From Pseudomonas nitroreducens (GTDB taxonomy: Bacteria > Pseudomonadota > Gammaproteobacteria > Pseudomonadales > Pseudomonadaceae): a DNA stretch of 64,000 nucleotides. The stretch lies in the NCBI RefSeq assembly GCF_024170165.1, contig NZ_JALJXP010000004.1, positions 124,001-188,000 on the forward strand, in the 5' to 3' direction. The notes below the pieces were generated by a model. The model had not been told where the DNA came from and did no database searches. It saw only the letters and a program-made list of their open reading frames with translations. Both the position numbers and the translations under genes were made by a program. This document shows, one piece after another, positions 18,210-26,395 of this stretch; position 1 is the first letter of the stretch, and each line of letters starts with the position of its first letter.

Positions 18210-18575
18210 TCACAACTGGTACGGCAATCGCACGCCTGGCTCGCGCTCGTCGAAAATCTTCACGTTGCGCGTCACCAGCAGCCGGCCTTCGACTTCCGCC
18301 GAGGCCTTGATGATCGCGTCCGGCAGCTTCACCTTCAGGCGCTGGCGCACTTCCACCGCGCGCTCGGCAATGCGCGCATCCAGTGCCAGCAAGGTGAAGC
18401 TGGAGAGAAAGGCGCGGGTCGCCGCTTCGGTCTGCGGCGTGGCGCCGATCAGCACTTCCATCCAGGTGATGATGCTGATAGCGCGGTCGTCGTAGAGCGC
18501 CAGCTCATCGCGCGCCTGTGCAAGGCCGTTGAGGTAATCGATGAGGATGTTGGTGTCGAACAGAACCTTCACCAT
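18210..18575 (-). CDS. vapC: VapC-type PIN domain toxin
   Basis: A 121-residue PIN-domain ribonuclease. The acidic metal-binding residues are visible: Asp7 (LFDTNIL), Glu40 (WMEVL) and Asp86 (LPDAII), with the TRN motif at 102-104. Toxins of this family cut tRNA or rRNA sites and are neutralised by the cognate antitoxin. The start ATG 18575 overlaps the end of the antitoxin gene by 7 bases, the classic coupled arrangement. Confidence 0.85.
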   Translation of the reverse strand: MVKVLFDTNILIDYLNGLAQARDELALYDDRAISIITWMEVLIGATPQTEAATRAFLSSFTLLALDARIAERAVEVRQRLKVKLPDAIIKASAEVEGRLLVTRNVKIFDEREPGVRLPYQL

Positions 18576-18784
18576 TCCTCGCGCACCTTTTCCTGATACG
18601 CCAGGCCATCGACCTGGTTTTCTCGCCAAAGGCCGAAAGCGGCGTCAGCATCCGCCTGTGCATGGTTGACCAGATATTCGGCGATCGCCTCGCGGATGAC
18701 CGAGGCACGGGATTGCTGCTGGCGTTCGCTGATGTCGTTCAGGCGTTCCAGGTATTCGACGGGGATATCCACCAGGGTGCGCAT
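18569..18784 (-). CDS. vapB: VapB-type ribbon-helix-helix antitoxin
   Basis: A 71-residue protein. Residues 1-45 (RTLVDIPVEYLERL, then SRASVIREAIAEYL) fit a ribbon-helix-helix DNA-binding fold. The C-terminal tail with Trp and charged residues would wrap the toxin. It is first in the operon and should repress its own promoter. An imperfect AT-rich dyad lies upstream of 18784 (CCGATATCGG core at about 18799-18808), a possible operator. Confidence 0.8.
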   Translation of the reverse strand: MRTLVDIPVEYLERLNDISERQQQSRASVIREAIAEYLVNHAQADADAAFGLWRENQVDGLAYQEKVREEW

Positions 18785-18794
18785 GTGAATCTCC

Positions 18795-18825
18795 GAAATC
18801 CGATATCGGCATCACATATCACAGG
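18795..18825. promoter_or_regulatory. Possible vapBC operator
   Basis: The stretch upstream of the antitoxin start contains the palindrome CCGATATCGG followed by CATCACATATCACAG. Ribbon-helix-helix antitoxins bind such short dyads next to their own promoter. This is an assignment by position only. Confidence 0.35.
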
Positions 18826-18874
18826 CGGAATCAAGAGACTGCCCCGCGACGAACAACCGAAAGCTCCGACAACG

Positions 18875-18901
18875 AAAAAGGCGCCCCGTAGGCGCCTTTT
18901 T
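18875..18901. terminator. Bidirectional terminator after the OPT gene
   Basis: AAAAAGGCGCC and GGCGCCTTTTT flank a five-base loop. The hairpin has A and T tracts on both sides. It lies just after the minus-strand OPT gene. Confidence 0.8.
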
Positions 18902-18918
18902 CGCATCACGGCGAAGGA

Positions 18919-20958
18919 TCAGCCACGAACGCCGCTCAGCACCTTGCGGTAGAACAGCACGCAGATCGCCACGAAGACCACCAGGCCCAGCCACTGTGCA
19001 GTGTCCTCGAAGCCGTCGCCGACCAGGGCCAGGGGCGTGGCAGAACCGGTGGTGCCGATGATGGCGGCGAGCAGGATGCCCATCAGGCTCTCGCCGACGA
19101 TCAGACCCGAAGCCAGCAACACACCACGGCGCCTGGGCTCATCGGAGAATTTCTCCACGTCCTTGCCGGCCGCCACCGCGCGCTTGGCCAGGGCGGTTTC
19201 CAGCAGCCAGCCGATCACCGCACCGACCACCAGAGTCATGCCGATGGTCGGCGGCAGGTAGATGCCCAGGCCGACGGCCAGTACCGGCAGGCTGGCCTTG
19301 CCGGTGCGGCGCAGCAGCACGTCCACCAGGATCAGCGCGATGCCCAGCGCCACGCCGATCAGGATCATGTTCCAGTTCAGCGCGTTGTGGAAAATCCCGC
19401 TGGCAATCGCCGTCATCAGTGTCGCCTGCGGCGCGGCCAGCGCGGCGTTCGGGTCCATGCCCTCGCGCGGCAGGGCGCCGGTGAAGCCATAGGCGTTGAA
19501 CAGCAGCTCCAGCACCGGCGGGATCACCAGGGCGCCCACCAGGCAGCCGACGATCAGGGCTACCTGCTGGCGCCACGGGGTCGCGCCGACCAGGTAACCG
19601 GTCTTCAGGTCCTGCAGGTTGTCGTTGGAAATCGCCGCGATCGCGATCACCACCGAGGTGGTGAACAGCGCCAGGGCAATGGCCAGCTTGCCGCCCTGCT
19701 GATCGAGGAAACCGGTTTCCAGCGAGCCGACGCCGAGGATCAGCAGCGACACCAGGATCACCGCGATGATGCCGATGCCGGAGATCGGGCTGCTCGAGGA
19801 GCCCACCAGGCCCGCCATGTAGCCGCAGGCGGCGGCGATCAGGAAGCCGAAGAAGAAGGCGAAGATCACGCAGACCGCCACCAGCCCCCAGAAGCCGAAG
19901 CCATGCAGATCCGGCGCGGCCTCGCCGAGGAAGTAGGAGAACACCAGGAACAGCGCCAGCAGCAGCAGGCCGGCGATGGCGACGATCCACTTTGCCGACA
20001 GGTCCCGCTCGGTGCGCAGGTCGCTCACTTCGCTGCGTCCGCGCACGGCGCTCAGCGACGACCAGACGCCCTGCACCATGGGCTTGAACAGGGTCGCCAG
20101 GGTCCACAGCGCGGCAATACCGATGGTGCCGGCGCCGAGGAAGCGCACCTGGCTGCTCCACAGCTTGGTGGCCAGTTCCGGCAGACTCTGCCCGGCGGCC
20201 AGCACGCTGTTCACCGAGAGCAGCGGCACGGCCACGCCCCAGGCGATGACCACGCCGATCAGGATGGCGATGCCGGCGGTGATGCCCATCAGGTAACCGG
20301 CGCCCACCAGCGCCAGGGAAAAGCCGGTGGACAGGCGGAACGCCGCCTGCCCGGCGGTGAGCCAGAAGCTGAAGCCTTCGGCGAGCACCTTGAAACCGCT
20401 GCTGAGCAGGCTGAACGCGGCGGCGACCACGCCACCGGCGAGGATGTCACGCAGGCCCGGGCCACCGGCTTTCGCCGGCTTGCCGGCCTTCTCTTCCTCC
20501 TCGTCCTGGCTGCCGACGCGGAGGATCTCCGCCGCAGCCACGCCCTCGGGATACGGCAGGCTGCTCTGCACCACCATCACCCGGCGCAGCGGAATGGTGT
20601 AGAGCACGCCGAGGATGCCGCCGATGGAGCAGATCGCGGCGGTCTGCCAGAACGGGAAGCCGCTCCAGTAGCCGATCATCAGCAGGCCGGGAAGGATGAA
20701 GATGATCGAGGACAGGGTGCCGGCCGCCGAGGCCTGGGTCTGCACCATGTTGTTCTCGAGGATGTTGGAGCCGGAGAAGTAGCGCAGCACGGCCATGGAG
20801 ATGACCGCGGCGGGAATCGACGAGGCGAAGGTCAGGCCGACCTTGAGGCCGAGGTAGACGTTGGAAGCGGTGAACACCACGGTGATCAGCGCGCCGAGAA
20901 TCAGGCCGCGAACCGTCAGCTCGGCGAGGTTGGACTCGTCGGGAATCCTTTCTTGCAT
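18919..20958 (-). CDS. OPT family oligopeptide transporter
   Basis: A 679-residue inner-membrane protein with about 14-16 hydrophobic segments and the OPT segment DNLQDLKTGYLVGATP. OPT proteins are proton-coupled importers of small peptides or, in some cases, metal chelates. Bacterial members are usually this size. It is a single gene with its own terminator. The cytoplasmic loop near residues 160-180 is acidic and variable. The exact substrate cannot be told from sequence. Confidence 0.82.
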   Translation of the reverse strand: MQERIPDESNLAELTVRGLILGALITVVFTASNVYLGLKVGLTFASSIPAAVISMAVLRYFSGSNILENNMVQTQASAAGTLSSIIFILPGLLMIGYWSGFPFWQTAAICSIGGILGVLYTIPLRRVMVVQSSLPYPEGVAAAEILRVGSQDEEEEKAGKPAKAGGPGLRDILAGGVVAAAFSLLSSGFKVLAEGFSFWLTAGQAAFRLSTGFSLALVGAGYLMGITAGIAILIGVVIAWGVAVPLLSVNSVLAAGQSLPELATKLWSSQVRFLGAGTIGIAALWTLATLFKPMVQGVWSSLSAVRGRSEVSDLRTERDLSAKWIVAIAGLLLLALFLVFSYFLGEAAPDLHGFGFWGLVAVCVIFAFFFGFLIAAACGYMAGLVGSSSSPISGIGIIAVILVSLLILGVGSLETGFLDQQGGKLAIALALFTTSVVIAIAAISNDNLQDLKTGYLVGATPWRQQVALIVGCLVGALVIPPVLELLFNAYGFTGALPREGMDPNAALAAPQATLMTAIASGIFHNALNWNMILIGVALGIALILVDVLLRRTGKASLPVLAVGLGIYLPPTIGMTLVVGAVIGWLLETALAKRAVAAGKDVEKFSDEPRRRGVLLASGLIVGESLMGILLAAIIGTTGSATPLALVGDGFEDTAQWLGLVVFVAICVLFYRKVLSGVRG

Positions 20959-21117
20959 GTAGGCAATCTCTTAATGAAGCGAAACTGCCAAAGCGTAGGA
21001 CAGCGAGCCATCCGCCGCGACCCAGAATGGCGACGAATGCGGTCTGCGGTGCGGCTTCGTTGCCGCAAGTCACGGGGATGGCAGGAAATTTCGCGCCGAG
21101 AACCGCACGACTGCCCT

Positions 21118-21147
21118 TGTAGGAGCGAGCTTGCTCGCTCCTACGAA
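21118..21147. repeat. Family A REP unit (self-complementary form)
   Basis: TTGTAGGAGCGAGCTTGCTC continues directly into GCTCCTACGAA, so two half-units are fused into one short hairpin. It lies upstream of the OPT gene and near a family B repeat. Confidence 0.75.
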
Positions 21148-21162
21148 AAGCCGATCGGACCG

Positions 21163-21231
21163 TAGGGCGCATAACGCCTATGGCGTTATCCGCCATTGCG
21201 GCGGATAACCCGTTCCGGGTTATTCGCCCCA
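21163..21231. repeat. Family B palindromic repeat
   Basis: Begins GTAGGGCGCATAACGCC, has GGCGTTATCCGCC and GGCGGATAACC cores, and ends GGGTTATTCGCCC. It is nearly identical to the unit at 31036. It lies 16 bases from the tauD stop codon and may serve as the end of the tau transcript. Confidence 0.8.
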
Positions 21232-21247
21232 ACAGAGCGAAAAGCCG

Positions 21248-22084
21248 TCAGAACGGCTTGTCGCCGAGAATCGTCGCGCGGTGCATCACCCGGCGTTGCG
21301 GGCGGTAGTCATCCACCGCGTAATGCTGGGTCACGCGGTTGTCCCAGAAGGCCACGTCGTTTTCCTTCCAGCGCCAGCGCACGGCGAACTCCGGGCGGGC
21401 GAAGTGGGCGAACAGCAGGTCGAGGATGCCGCGGCTTTCCGCCGGTTCCAGTTCGTTGATGCGGGTGGTGAAGCCGTCGCTGACGAACAGCGCCTTGCGC
21501 CCGGTGACCGGGTGCGTGCGGATCACCGGATGGCTGCGCGGCGGATTTTTCCTGCGTGCTTCCTCAAGGCGCGCGAGGTCCGCATCGCTGGCGCCGAAGC
21601 GTTCCTGGGGGAAGGACTTGCTGATGTCGTGGGTCGCGGTGAGGCCGTCGAGCAGCTGCTGCAGTGGTTTCGACAGCGCCTCGAACGCCGCGATGCCACT
21701 GGCCCACAGGGTATCGCCACCGTAGGGTGGCAGCTGCTTGGCAGCCAGCACCGCGCCCAGCGCCGGGGTCTCGAGGAAGGTCACGTCGGTGTGCCAGATG
21801 GCGTTGTCGCGCACGTCGGTGACGGCGGTGTCGAGGACGATGACTTCGCGCTGCTCGGGGGAGCTGGGATAGATCGGGTGGATGTGCAGGTCGCCGAAGC
21901 GCGCGGCGAAGTTCGCCTGCTGGCCCGGCGTCAGCGGCTGGTCGCGGAAGAACAGCACGTGATGGTCGAGCAGGGCCTGCTCGATCTGGCGCTGCGCCGC
22001 GTCATCCAGCGAGTCGGCCAGGCGTACGCCGGAAACGATGGCGCCCAGGGCCGGGCTGATGGGTTCGATGCTCAGGGTGGTCAT
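21248..22084 (-). CDS. tauD: Taurine dioxygenase
   Basis: A 278-residue Fe(II)/2-oxoglutarate dioxygenase of the TauD/TfdA family. The iron ligands are His98 and Asp100 (WHTD) and His254 (TQHYAVDDY). The C-terminal Arg pair near 265-269 binds 2-oxoglutarate. TauD oxidises taurine, releasing sulfite and aminoacetaldehyde. The spacing of ligands matches E. coli TauD closely. It is the last gene of tauABCD. A 231-base gap with hairpin repeats separates it from tauC, so its expression may differ from that of the transporter. Confidence 0.92.
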   Translation of the reverse strand: MTTLSIEPISPALGAIVSGVRLADSLDDAAQRQIEQALLDHHVLFFRDQPLTPGQQANFAARFGDLHIHPIYPSSPEQREVIVLDTAVTDVRDNAIWHTDVTFLETPALGAVLAAKQLPPYGGDTLWASGIAAFEALSKPLQQLLDGLTATHDISKSFPQERFGASDADLARLEEARRKNPPRSHPVIRTHPVTGRKALFVSDGFTTRINELEPAESRGILDLLFAHFARPEFAVRWRWKENDVAFWDNRVTQHYAVDDYRPQRRVMHRATILGDKPF

Positions 22085-22128
22085 GTTCGTGTTCTCTCGT
22101 GAGGTTCACGGGGTAGGCGGCTTGGCTT

Positions 22129-22294
22129 GCCCTCTCCCCAACCCTCTCCCTGAAGGGAGAGGGAGCCGTTCGGTGTGTTCGGATATCCCGGCGCAGTCCT
22201 GCATCCGCATGACATTTCCGGGTAGCAGAGGTACTCGCCTCCACTCAGGACCAGTCCCCTCTCCCGCTCGCGGGAGAGGGTTAGGGAGAGGGGC
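22129..22294. repeat. Family C hairpin repeat inside the tau operon (tauC-tauD)
   Basis: Two hairpins: CCCTCTCCCTGAAGGGAGAG at 22142 and TCCCCTCTCCCGCTCGCGGG at 22256, the latter extending into GAGAGGG. The left one is followed by the word CCGTTCGGTG, which also occurs in the copy between tauB and tauA. Such strong hairpins inside an operon can end part of the transcripts or protect the upstream message from 3' decay. Confidence 0.7.
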
Positions 22295-22315
22295 CCTTGC
22301 GCTGACTCGGCAAGG

Positions 22316-23134
22316 TCACTCCCAGGAAGCGAACCGCTTCTGCAACCAGCGCAGCCCCAGCTCGAAGCTCAGCGCGATGGCGGCGATCAGCAGGATCCCC
22401 AGCACCACCACATCGGTGGCGAGGAACTGCGCGGCGGACTGCACCATGAAGCCCAGACCGCGGTTGGCGGCGATCAGCTCGGCGGCGACCAGGGTCGACC
22501 AGCCCACGCCCAGGGCGATGCGCAGGCCGGTCAGGACATCCGGCAGCGCGCTGGGCAGGATCACATGGCGCACCACCTGCAGGCGGCTGGCACCCAGGCA
22601 GCGCACGGCCTGGATACGTGACTTGTCCACGCGGCGCACGCCGGCTGCCGTAGCGATCAGCAACGGCGCGAACAGCGCGAGGTAGATCAGCAGCACCTTG
22701 GACAGCTCGCCGATGCCGAACCAGATGACGATCAGCGGCAGGTAGGCCAGCGGCGGCACCGGGCGATAGAACTCCACCAGCGGATCGAAGGCCGCGCCCA
22801 CCAGCGGGTTGAGGCCCATCAGGATGCCCAGCGGGATGGCCGTCAGCACCGCCGCACCCAGCGCCAGCAGCACGCGCAGCAGGCTGGTGCCGATGTGCTG
22901 CCACAGCGACGCGTCGACATAGCCTTCGGCGAGCAGGCGCTGGAGGGCTTCCAGCAACTGCTCCGGCGCAGGCAGGAACAGGGTGTCGACCCAGCCCAGG
23001 TGCGTGGCCAGCCACCAGAGCACGAAGATCGAGCCGACGCTGCCGGCAGCGGCCCAGCGGCGGTAGTCGCGCGGTACGCTGCGGGCAGTCGGCGCAGCGG
23101 CCGGGAGTTTGCCGGCGAGGGTATCAGTGGGCAT
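22316..23134 (-). CDS. tauC: Taurine ABC transporter permease
   Basis: A 272-residue permease with six membrane segments and the BPD-type EAA-like loop (GVRRVDKSRIQAVRCLGAS). It belongs to the SsuC/TauC branch, which imports sulfonates. Start ATG 23134 lies inside the end of tauB (11-base overlap), showing translational coupling. A start 30 bases further upstream is possible but would deepen the overlap. Confidence 0.9.
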   Translation of the reverse strand: MPTDTLAGKLPAAAPTARSVPRDYRRWAAAGSVGSIFVLWWLATHLGWVDTLFLPAPEQLLEALQRLLAEGYVDASLWQHIGTSLLRVLLALGAAVLTAIPLGILMGLNPLVGAAFDPLVEFYRPVPPLAYLPLIVIWFGIGELSKVLLIYLALFAPLLIATAAGVRRVDKSRIQAVRCLGASRLQVVRHVILPSALPDVLTGLRIALGVGWSTLVAAELIAANRGLGFMVQSAAQFLATDVVVLGILLIAAIALSFELGLRWLQKRFASWE

Positions 23135-23915
23135 GTTCGGCCTCCGGCTCTTCCAGGAACTCATCCAGCAGCAGCTGGCGCAGGCGCGCGAATTCCGGGT
23201 CGGACTTGATCAAGCGCACCGGCTCGCCGGCGGCGTAGCGGCGGGCGAAGTCCAGCGGCAGGCGCTTGACGATGCGCGCCGGCGGGCCGTCCATCACCAC
23301 CAGGTCGGTGGCGAGGAACAGCGCTTCATCGACGCTGTGGGTGATCAGGAACAGGCCCTTGCCGGTCTTGCGCCACAGGTCCAGGGTCAGCACCTGCATG
23401 CGCTCGCGGGTCAGCGCATCGAGGGCGCCGAAGGGCTCGTCGAGCAGCAGGAAGTCCGGCTCCACCGCCAGTGCGCGGGCCAGGCCCAGGCGCTGCCGCT
23501 GGCCACCGGAAAGCTGCGAGATGCGGTAGTCCGCGTGCTCGCCCAGGCCAACCAGTTTGAGCACTTGATGGGCGCGGGCATTGCGCTCGGCGGCGCCAAC
23601 GCCACGGATACGCAGGCCCAGGGCGACGTTGTCCAGTGCGCTCAGCCAGGGCATCAGCGCGTCGTCCTGGAACACCACGCCGCGCTCGCCGCCGGGGCCG
23701 CTGAGGGTGCGCCCGTCGATCTGCACGCGGCCGCTGTCCGGCGCCTGGAAGCCCGCCAGCACGTTGAGCAGGCTGGACTTGCCGCAGCCGGACGGGCCGA
23801 GCACCACCAGGGATTCGCCCTTGGCCAGGCTGAGAGTGAGGTCCTGCAGTACGACGCGCTCGCGTCCGCGCTGCTGGAAAGTGAGGCTGACTGCCTCGGC
23901 CGTCAGACGGCTCAT
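23124..23915 (-). CDS. tauB: Taurine ABC transporter ATP-binding protein
   Basis: A 263-residue ABC ATPase. Walker A is GPSGCGKS (40-47), the signature is LSGGQRQR, and Walker B is LLLDEPFGALD, followed by the H-loop THSVDEAL. It energises taurine import with TauC. The start 23915 has a GGAGGGC ribosome binding site. An upstream extension would run through the hairpin repeat and is unlikely. Confidence 0.9.
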   Translation of the reverse strand: MSRLTAEAVSLTFQQRGRERVVLQDLTLSLAKGESLVVLGPSGCGKSSLLNVLAGFQAPDSGRVQIDGRTLSGPGGERGVVFQDDALMPWLSALDNVALGLRIRGVGAAERNARAHQVLKLVGLGEHADYRISQLSGGQRQRLGLARALAVEPDFLLLDEPFGALDALTRERMQVLTLDLWRKTGKGLFLITHSVDEALFLATDLVVMDGPPARIVKRLPLDFARRYAAGEPVRLIKSDPEFARLRQLLLDEFLEEPEAEHAH

Positions 23916-23963
23916 GTTCTGCCCTCCGTAGGGTGAGAAAGGGATGTTTCGGTGCCGTGCTTG

Positions 23964-24067
23964 CCCTCTCCCTGAAGGGCGAGGGGACCGTTCGGTGCAG
24001 GTTGAGAACTTGGCGTCAGCCGGCACGGACAGCTCCCTCTCCCTTCAGGGAGAGGGCGGGGGGAGAG
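23964..24067. repeat. Family C hairpin repeat inside the tau operon (tauA-tauB)
   Basis: CCCTCTCCCTGAAGGGCGAG at 23964 and CCCTCTCCCTTCAGGGAGAG at 24033 are two hairpins about 45 bases apart, with the shared words CCGTTCGGTG and AGCCGGCACGGACAG between them. The latter is the inverse of a word in the copy at 55605. It lies between the abundant binding-protein gene and the transporter genes, where a message-stabilising hairpin would let tauA be made in excess. Confidence 0.72.
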
Positions 24068-24096
24068 GGTGCCCCGCGAATGGAGTTGCAGGCTGA

Positions 24097-25116
24097 TCAG
24101 CGCTGCCCAACCTGCACGCTCTCCGCCTGGCGCACGTATTCGGCGCTGACGTAGGGCGAGTAGTCCTTGAGCACCGAAGGCACACGCTTCTGCTCTTTCA
24201 GGAAGGCGGCGGTGCCGGCGATGTCCCTGGCGGTGCCGCCACCCAGCAGGGCGGACGACAGCTGCGCCTGGGATTCGGGGAAGGCGGAGCCGGCCAGCAG
24301 CTCGGGCACGTCCTTCGGATCGGCGCCGGTCAGGCGGGCGATCTTCTTCACCTGCTCGGAGTCGGCGGTCCACTGCGCCTTGTGCGCGTTGTAGTCGGCG
24401 AAGGAGTCCAGGCTCACGCGGGCAAACTTGGCGATGACTTCCGGGTGCTTCTCGGCGAAGTCCTTGCGGGCCACCCAGACCTCGAAGGTCGGAGCGCCCC
24501 ACTGGCCGACTTCGGCGGCGTCGGTCAGCACCTTGCCGGACTTCTTGATCTCGCCCAGGGCGGGCGACCAGACGAAGGCGCCATCGATGTCGCCACGGCG
24601 CCAGGCGGCAGCGATCTCGGTGGGGTTGAGGTTGACGATCTTCACCTTCGTCGGGTCGATGCTCCAGTGCTTGAGCGCGCCCAGCAGGCTGTAGTGCGAG
24701 GTGGAAACGAAGGGCGTGGCGATGGTCTTGCCGATCAGGTCTTCGGGCTTCTCGATCCTGCTGCCGTTGCGCACCACCAGGGCCTCGGCGGCGTTGATCT
24801 GTGCGGAGACGACGAAGGCCACGATCGGCAGACCGCGCGAGGTGGCGGCGGCCAGCGGGCTGGAACCGAGGTTGCCCAGTTGCACATCGCCCGAGGCGAT
24901 GGCGGCAACCACTTCCGGGCCGCTGTTGAAGCGGCGCCAGTCGAGCTTCTCGCCGATGACCTTTTCATAGGTGCCATCGGCCTGCGGAACCTTGGTCGGG
25001 TCGATGCCGGTCTGGTAGCCCAGGACGATGTCGGCGAACGCGGCGCTCTGGAAGGACAGGGCAGCCGCCACAGCGACGCCGGCCACGGCACGGCGTACGA
25101 AACGAGGTTTGTTCAT
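24097..25116 (-). CDS. tauA: Taurine ABC transporter substrate-binding protein
   Basis: A 339-residue periplasmic binding protein with a signal peptide (about residues 1-28, ending AAFA). GYQTGIDPTKV at the mature N-terminus and SGDVQLGNLGSSPLAAA match TauA-type sulfonate-binding proteins. Start 25116 follows AGGAAA. It is the first gene of the tauABCD operon and gives the cell sulfur from taurine when sulfate is scarce, a response usually driven by CysB in Pseudomonas. Confidence 0.9.
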   Translation of the reverse strand: MNKPRFVRRAVAGVAVAAALSFQSAAFADIVLGYQTGIDPTKVPQADGTYEKVIGEKLDWRRFNSGPEVVAAIASGDVQLGNLGSSPLAAATSRGLPIVAFVVSAQINAAEALVVRNGSRIEKPEDLIGKTIATPFVSTSHYSLLGALKHWSIDPTKVKIVNLNPTEIAAAWRRGDIDGAFVWSPALGEIKKSGKVLTDAAEVGQWGAPTFEVWVARKDFAEKHPEVIAKFARVSLDSFADYNAHKAQWTADSEQVKKIARLTGADPKDVPELLAGSAFPESQAQLSSALLGGGTARDIAGTAAFLKEQKRVPSVLKDYSPYVSAEYVRQAESVQVGQR

Positions 25117-25331
25117 GGTGTTTCCTCTGAAAGTAACGGCGGTGCCGGCCTCACAGAGGGACGGACCACGGACGGGATTCAATGGGGTGAAAGCTGCTTT
25201 GAAATCTTGTCCGGTGGTCCGGTAGAGCTAGATTACCGATATAAAAAACTTCGAATAAATAATTTTTAGTTCTTAACTTATGAGCGCCAGCGCTTATCTC
25301 GACCCCGCTACAGCCCCCGTGGTACGGCGTC
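25117..25331 (-). promoter_or_regulatory. AT-rich tau promoter region
   Basis: The stretch 25230-25285 is very AT-rich (TATAAAAAACTTCG, AATAAATAATTTTTAG) in an otherwise GC-rich surrounding. It lies 120-170 bases upstream of tauA and is the likely promoter and activator-binding region for sulfate-starvation control. No exact CysB site can be given. Confidence 0.5.
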
Positions 25332-26234
25332 TCAGGTGGCGCCGGCAAGCACGCGGGCGCGAGTACCCTCCTGGCGCAGGCCGACCTGCACCGCGTGCTG
25401 CGCCACCGCGGCAGTTTCCGCGACCAGGGTCGCCAGCGCCGCGCTGCGGCTGAAGCTCAGGCCGTTGCCCGCTGCCTGGGCGGATTCGAAGGCCACCGCC
25501 GACTGTTCGGACAGCCGCAACCCCAGCGCCAGCAGCCGCTGCAACTCCCCCGCCGCCGCCCGCGCCGGCAGGTTCTCGAAGGCCTGCACGGCCAGGCCCA
25601 GGGCAATGTTCGCCTGCAGCAGCCCGGCGAGGCTGCCACGCAATTGCGCTCGGGGCGTCCACGGCAGGCCGGGTGGCAGCAGGATGTCTTCGGGATGCAG
25701 GCGCACCTCGTGGCAATGCAGCAGGCCGCCGCCATTGGGTTCGAACAGGTCCAGCCCGCTGCGATCTGCCGGCAGTGCGGCAATCAGCAAACCCTCGCTG
25801 GGCGCATGGCGCGCCGAGATCAGCAGCCAGTCCACCGCCTCGGCGCCGAAGCAGTCGTGGCGCCCGCCCTGCAGCAGGAAGCCACCGCGCCGATGCTCGC
25901 GCGCCAGCAGGCGGCCTTCCTGGTGATCCACCGCCTCGCCCCACAACCATTCGCGCTCCACGCTGAGCGGCAGCAGGCGCTCGCGCTGCTCGCTGCTGCC
26001 CAGCAGCAGCACGCTGGTCAGTTGCAGGTGATGCAGGGCGAACAGCCGCGCCAGTGTGCCGTCACGCTCGGAGAGATCGCGCAGGGTCTGCAGCACCTCG
26101 TCCCAGCCAGCGCCGCGCCCGCCGTATTCGCGTGGCACGGACAGGGCCAGCAGGCTGGACGCGCGCAGGGCATCGCTCCAGCGCTGGGTAGGAGGCAGTT
26201 CGGAAAGCGTGGAAAGCGGCACCACCAGGCTCAT
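25332..26234 (-). CDS. Short acyl-CoA-dehydrogenase-like flavoprotein (SfnB/DszC-like)
   Basis: A 300-residue protein with acyl-CoA dehydrogenase features: N-terminal helical part (VPREYGGRGAGWDEVLQTL), a middle beta region and a shortened C-terminal helical part. Family members normally have about 390-400 residues, so roughly the last quarter is missing or reduced. Its place directly upstream of tauA, on the same strand, suggests a sulfur role like SfnB or the flavin-dependent desulfurisation monooxygenases. ATG 26234 is preferred over GTG 26240 because GAGG lies at a better distance. Confidence 0.65.
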   Translation of the reverse strand: MSLVVPLSTLSELPPTQRWSDALRASSLLALSVPREYGGRGAGWDEVLQTLRDLSERDGTLARLFALHHLQLTSVLLLGSSEQRERLLPLSVEREWLWGEAVDHQEGRLLAREHRRGGFLLQGGRHDCFGAEAVDWLLISARHAPSEGLLIAALPADRSGLDLFEPNGGGLLHCHEVRLHPEDILLPPGLPWTPRAQLRGSLAGLLQANIALGLAVQAFENLPARAAAGELQRLLALGLRLSEQSAVAFESAQAAGNGLSFSRSAALATLVAETAAVAQHAVQVGLRQEGTRARVLAGAT

Positions 26235-26307
26235 GCACACCTCGGTTCGAAAGGTGGATCAGTGGCCTGGGCGTATGGCGCGCGGGTGTACTGAAAGGAA
26301 GGAAGAG

Positions 26308-26331
26308 AACGGCCTCCGAATGGAGGCCGTT
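26308..26331 (-). terminator. Hairpin after the EamA transporter gene
   Basis: AACGGCCTCC pairs perfectly with GGAGGCCGTT across four bases. It has no clear T-run, so it may be a weak terminator. It lies 65 bases after the transporter stop. Confidence 0.5.
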
Positions 26332-26395
26332 GCATACCCTAGCGAATCGCGCGGGGGGCGCGAAATAACCTTTCGGGCTTAGCTCATGCCGCGAG

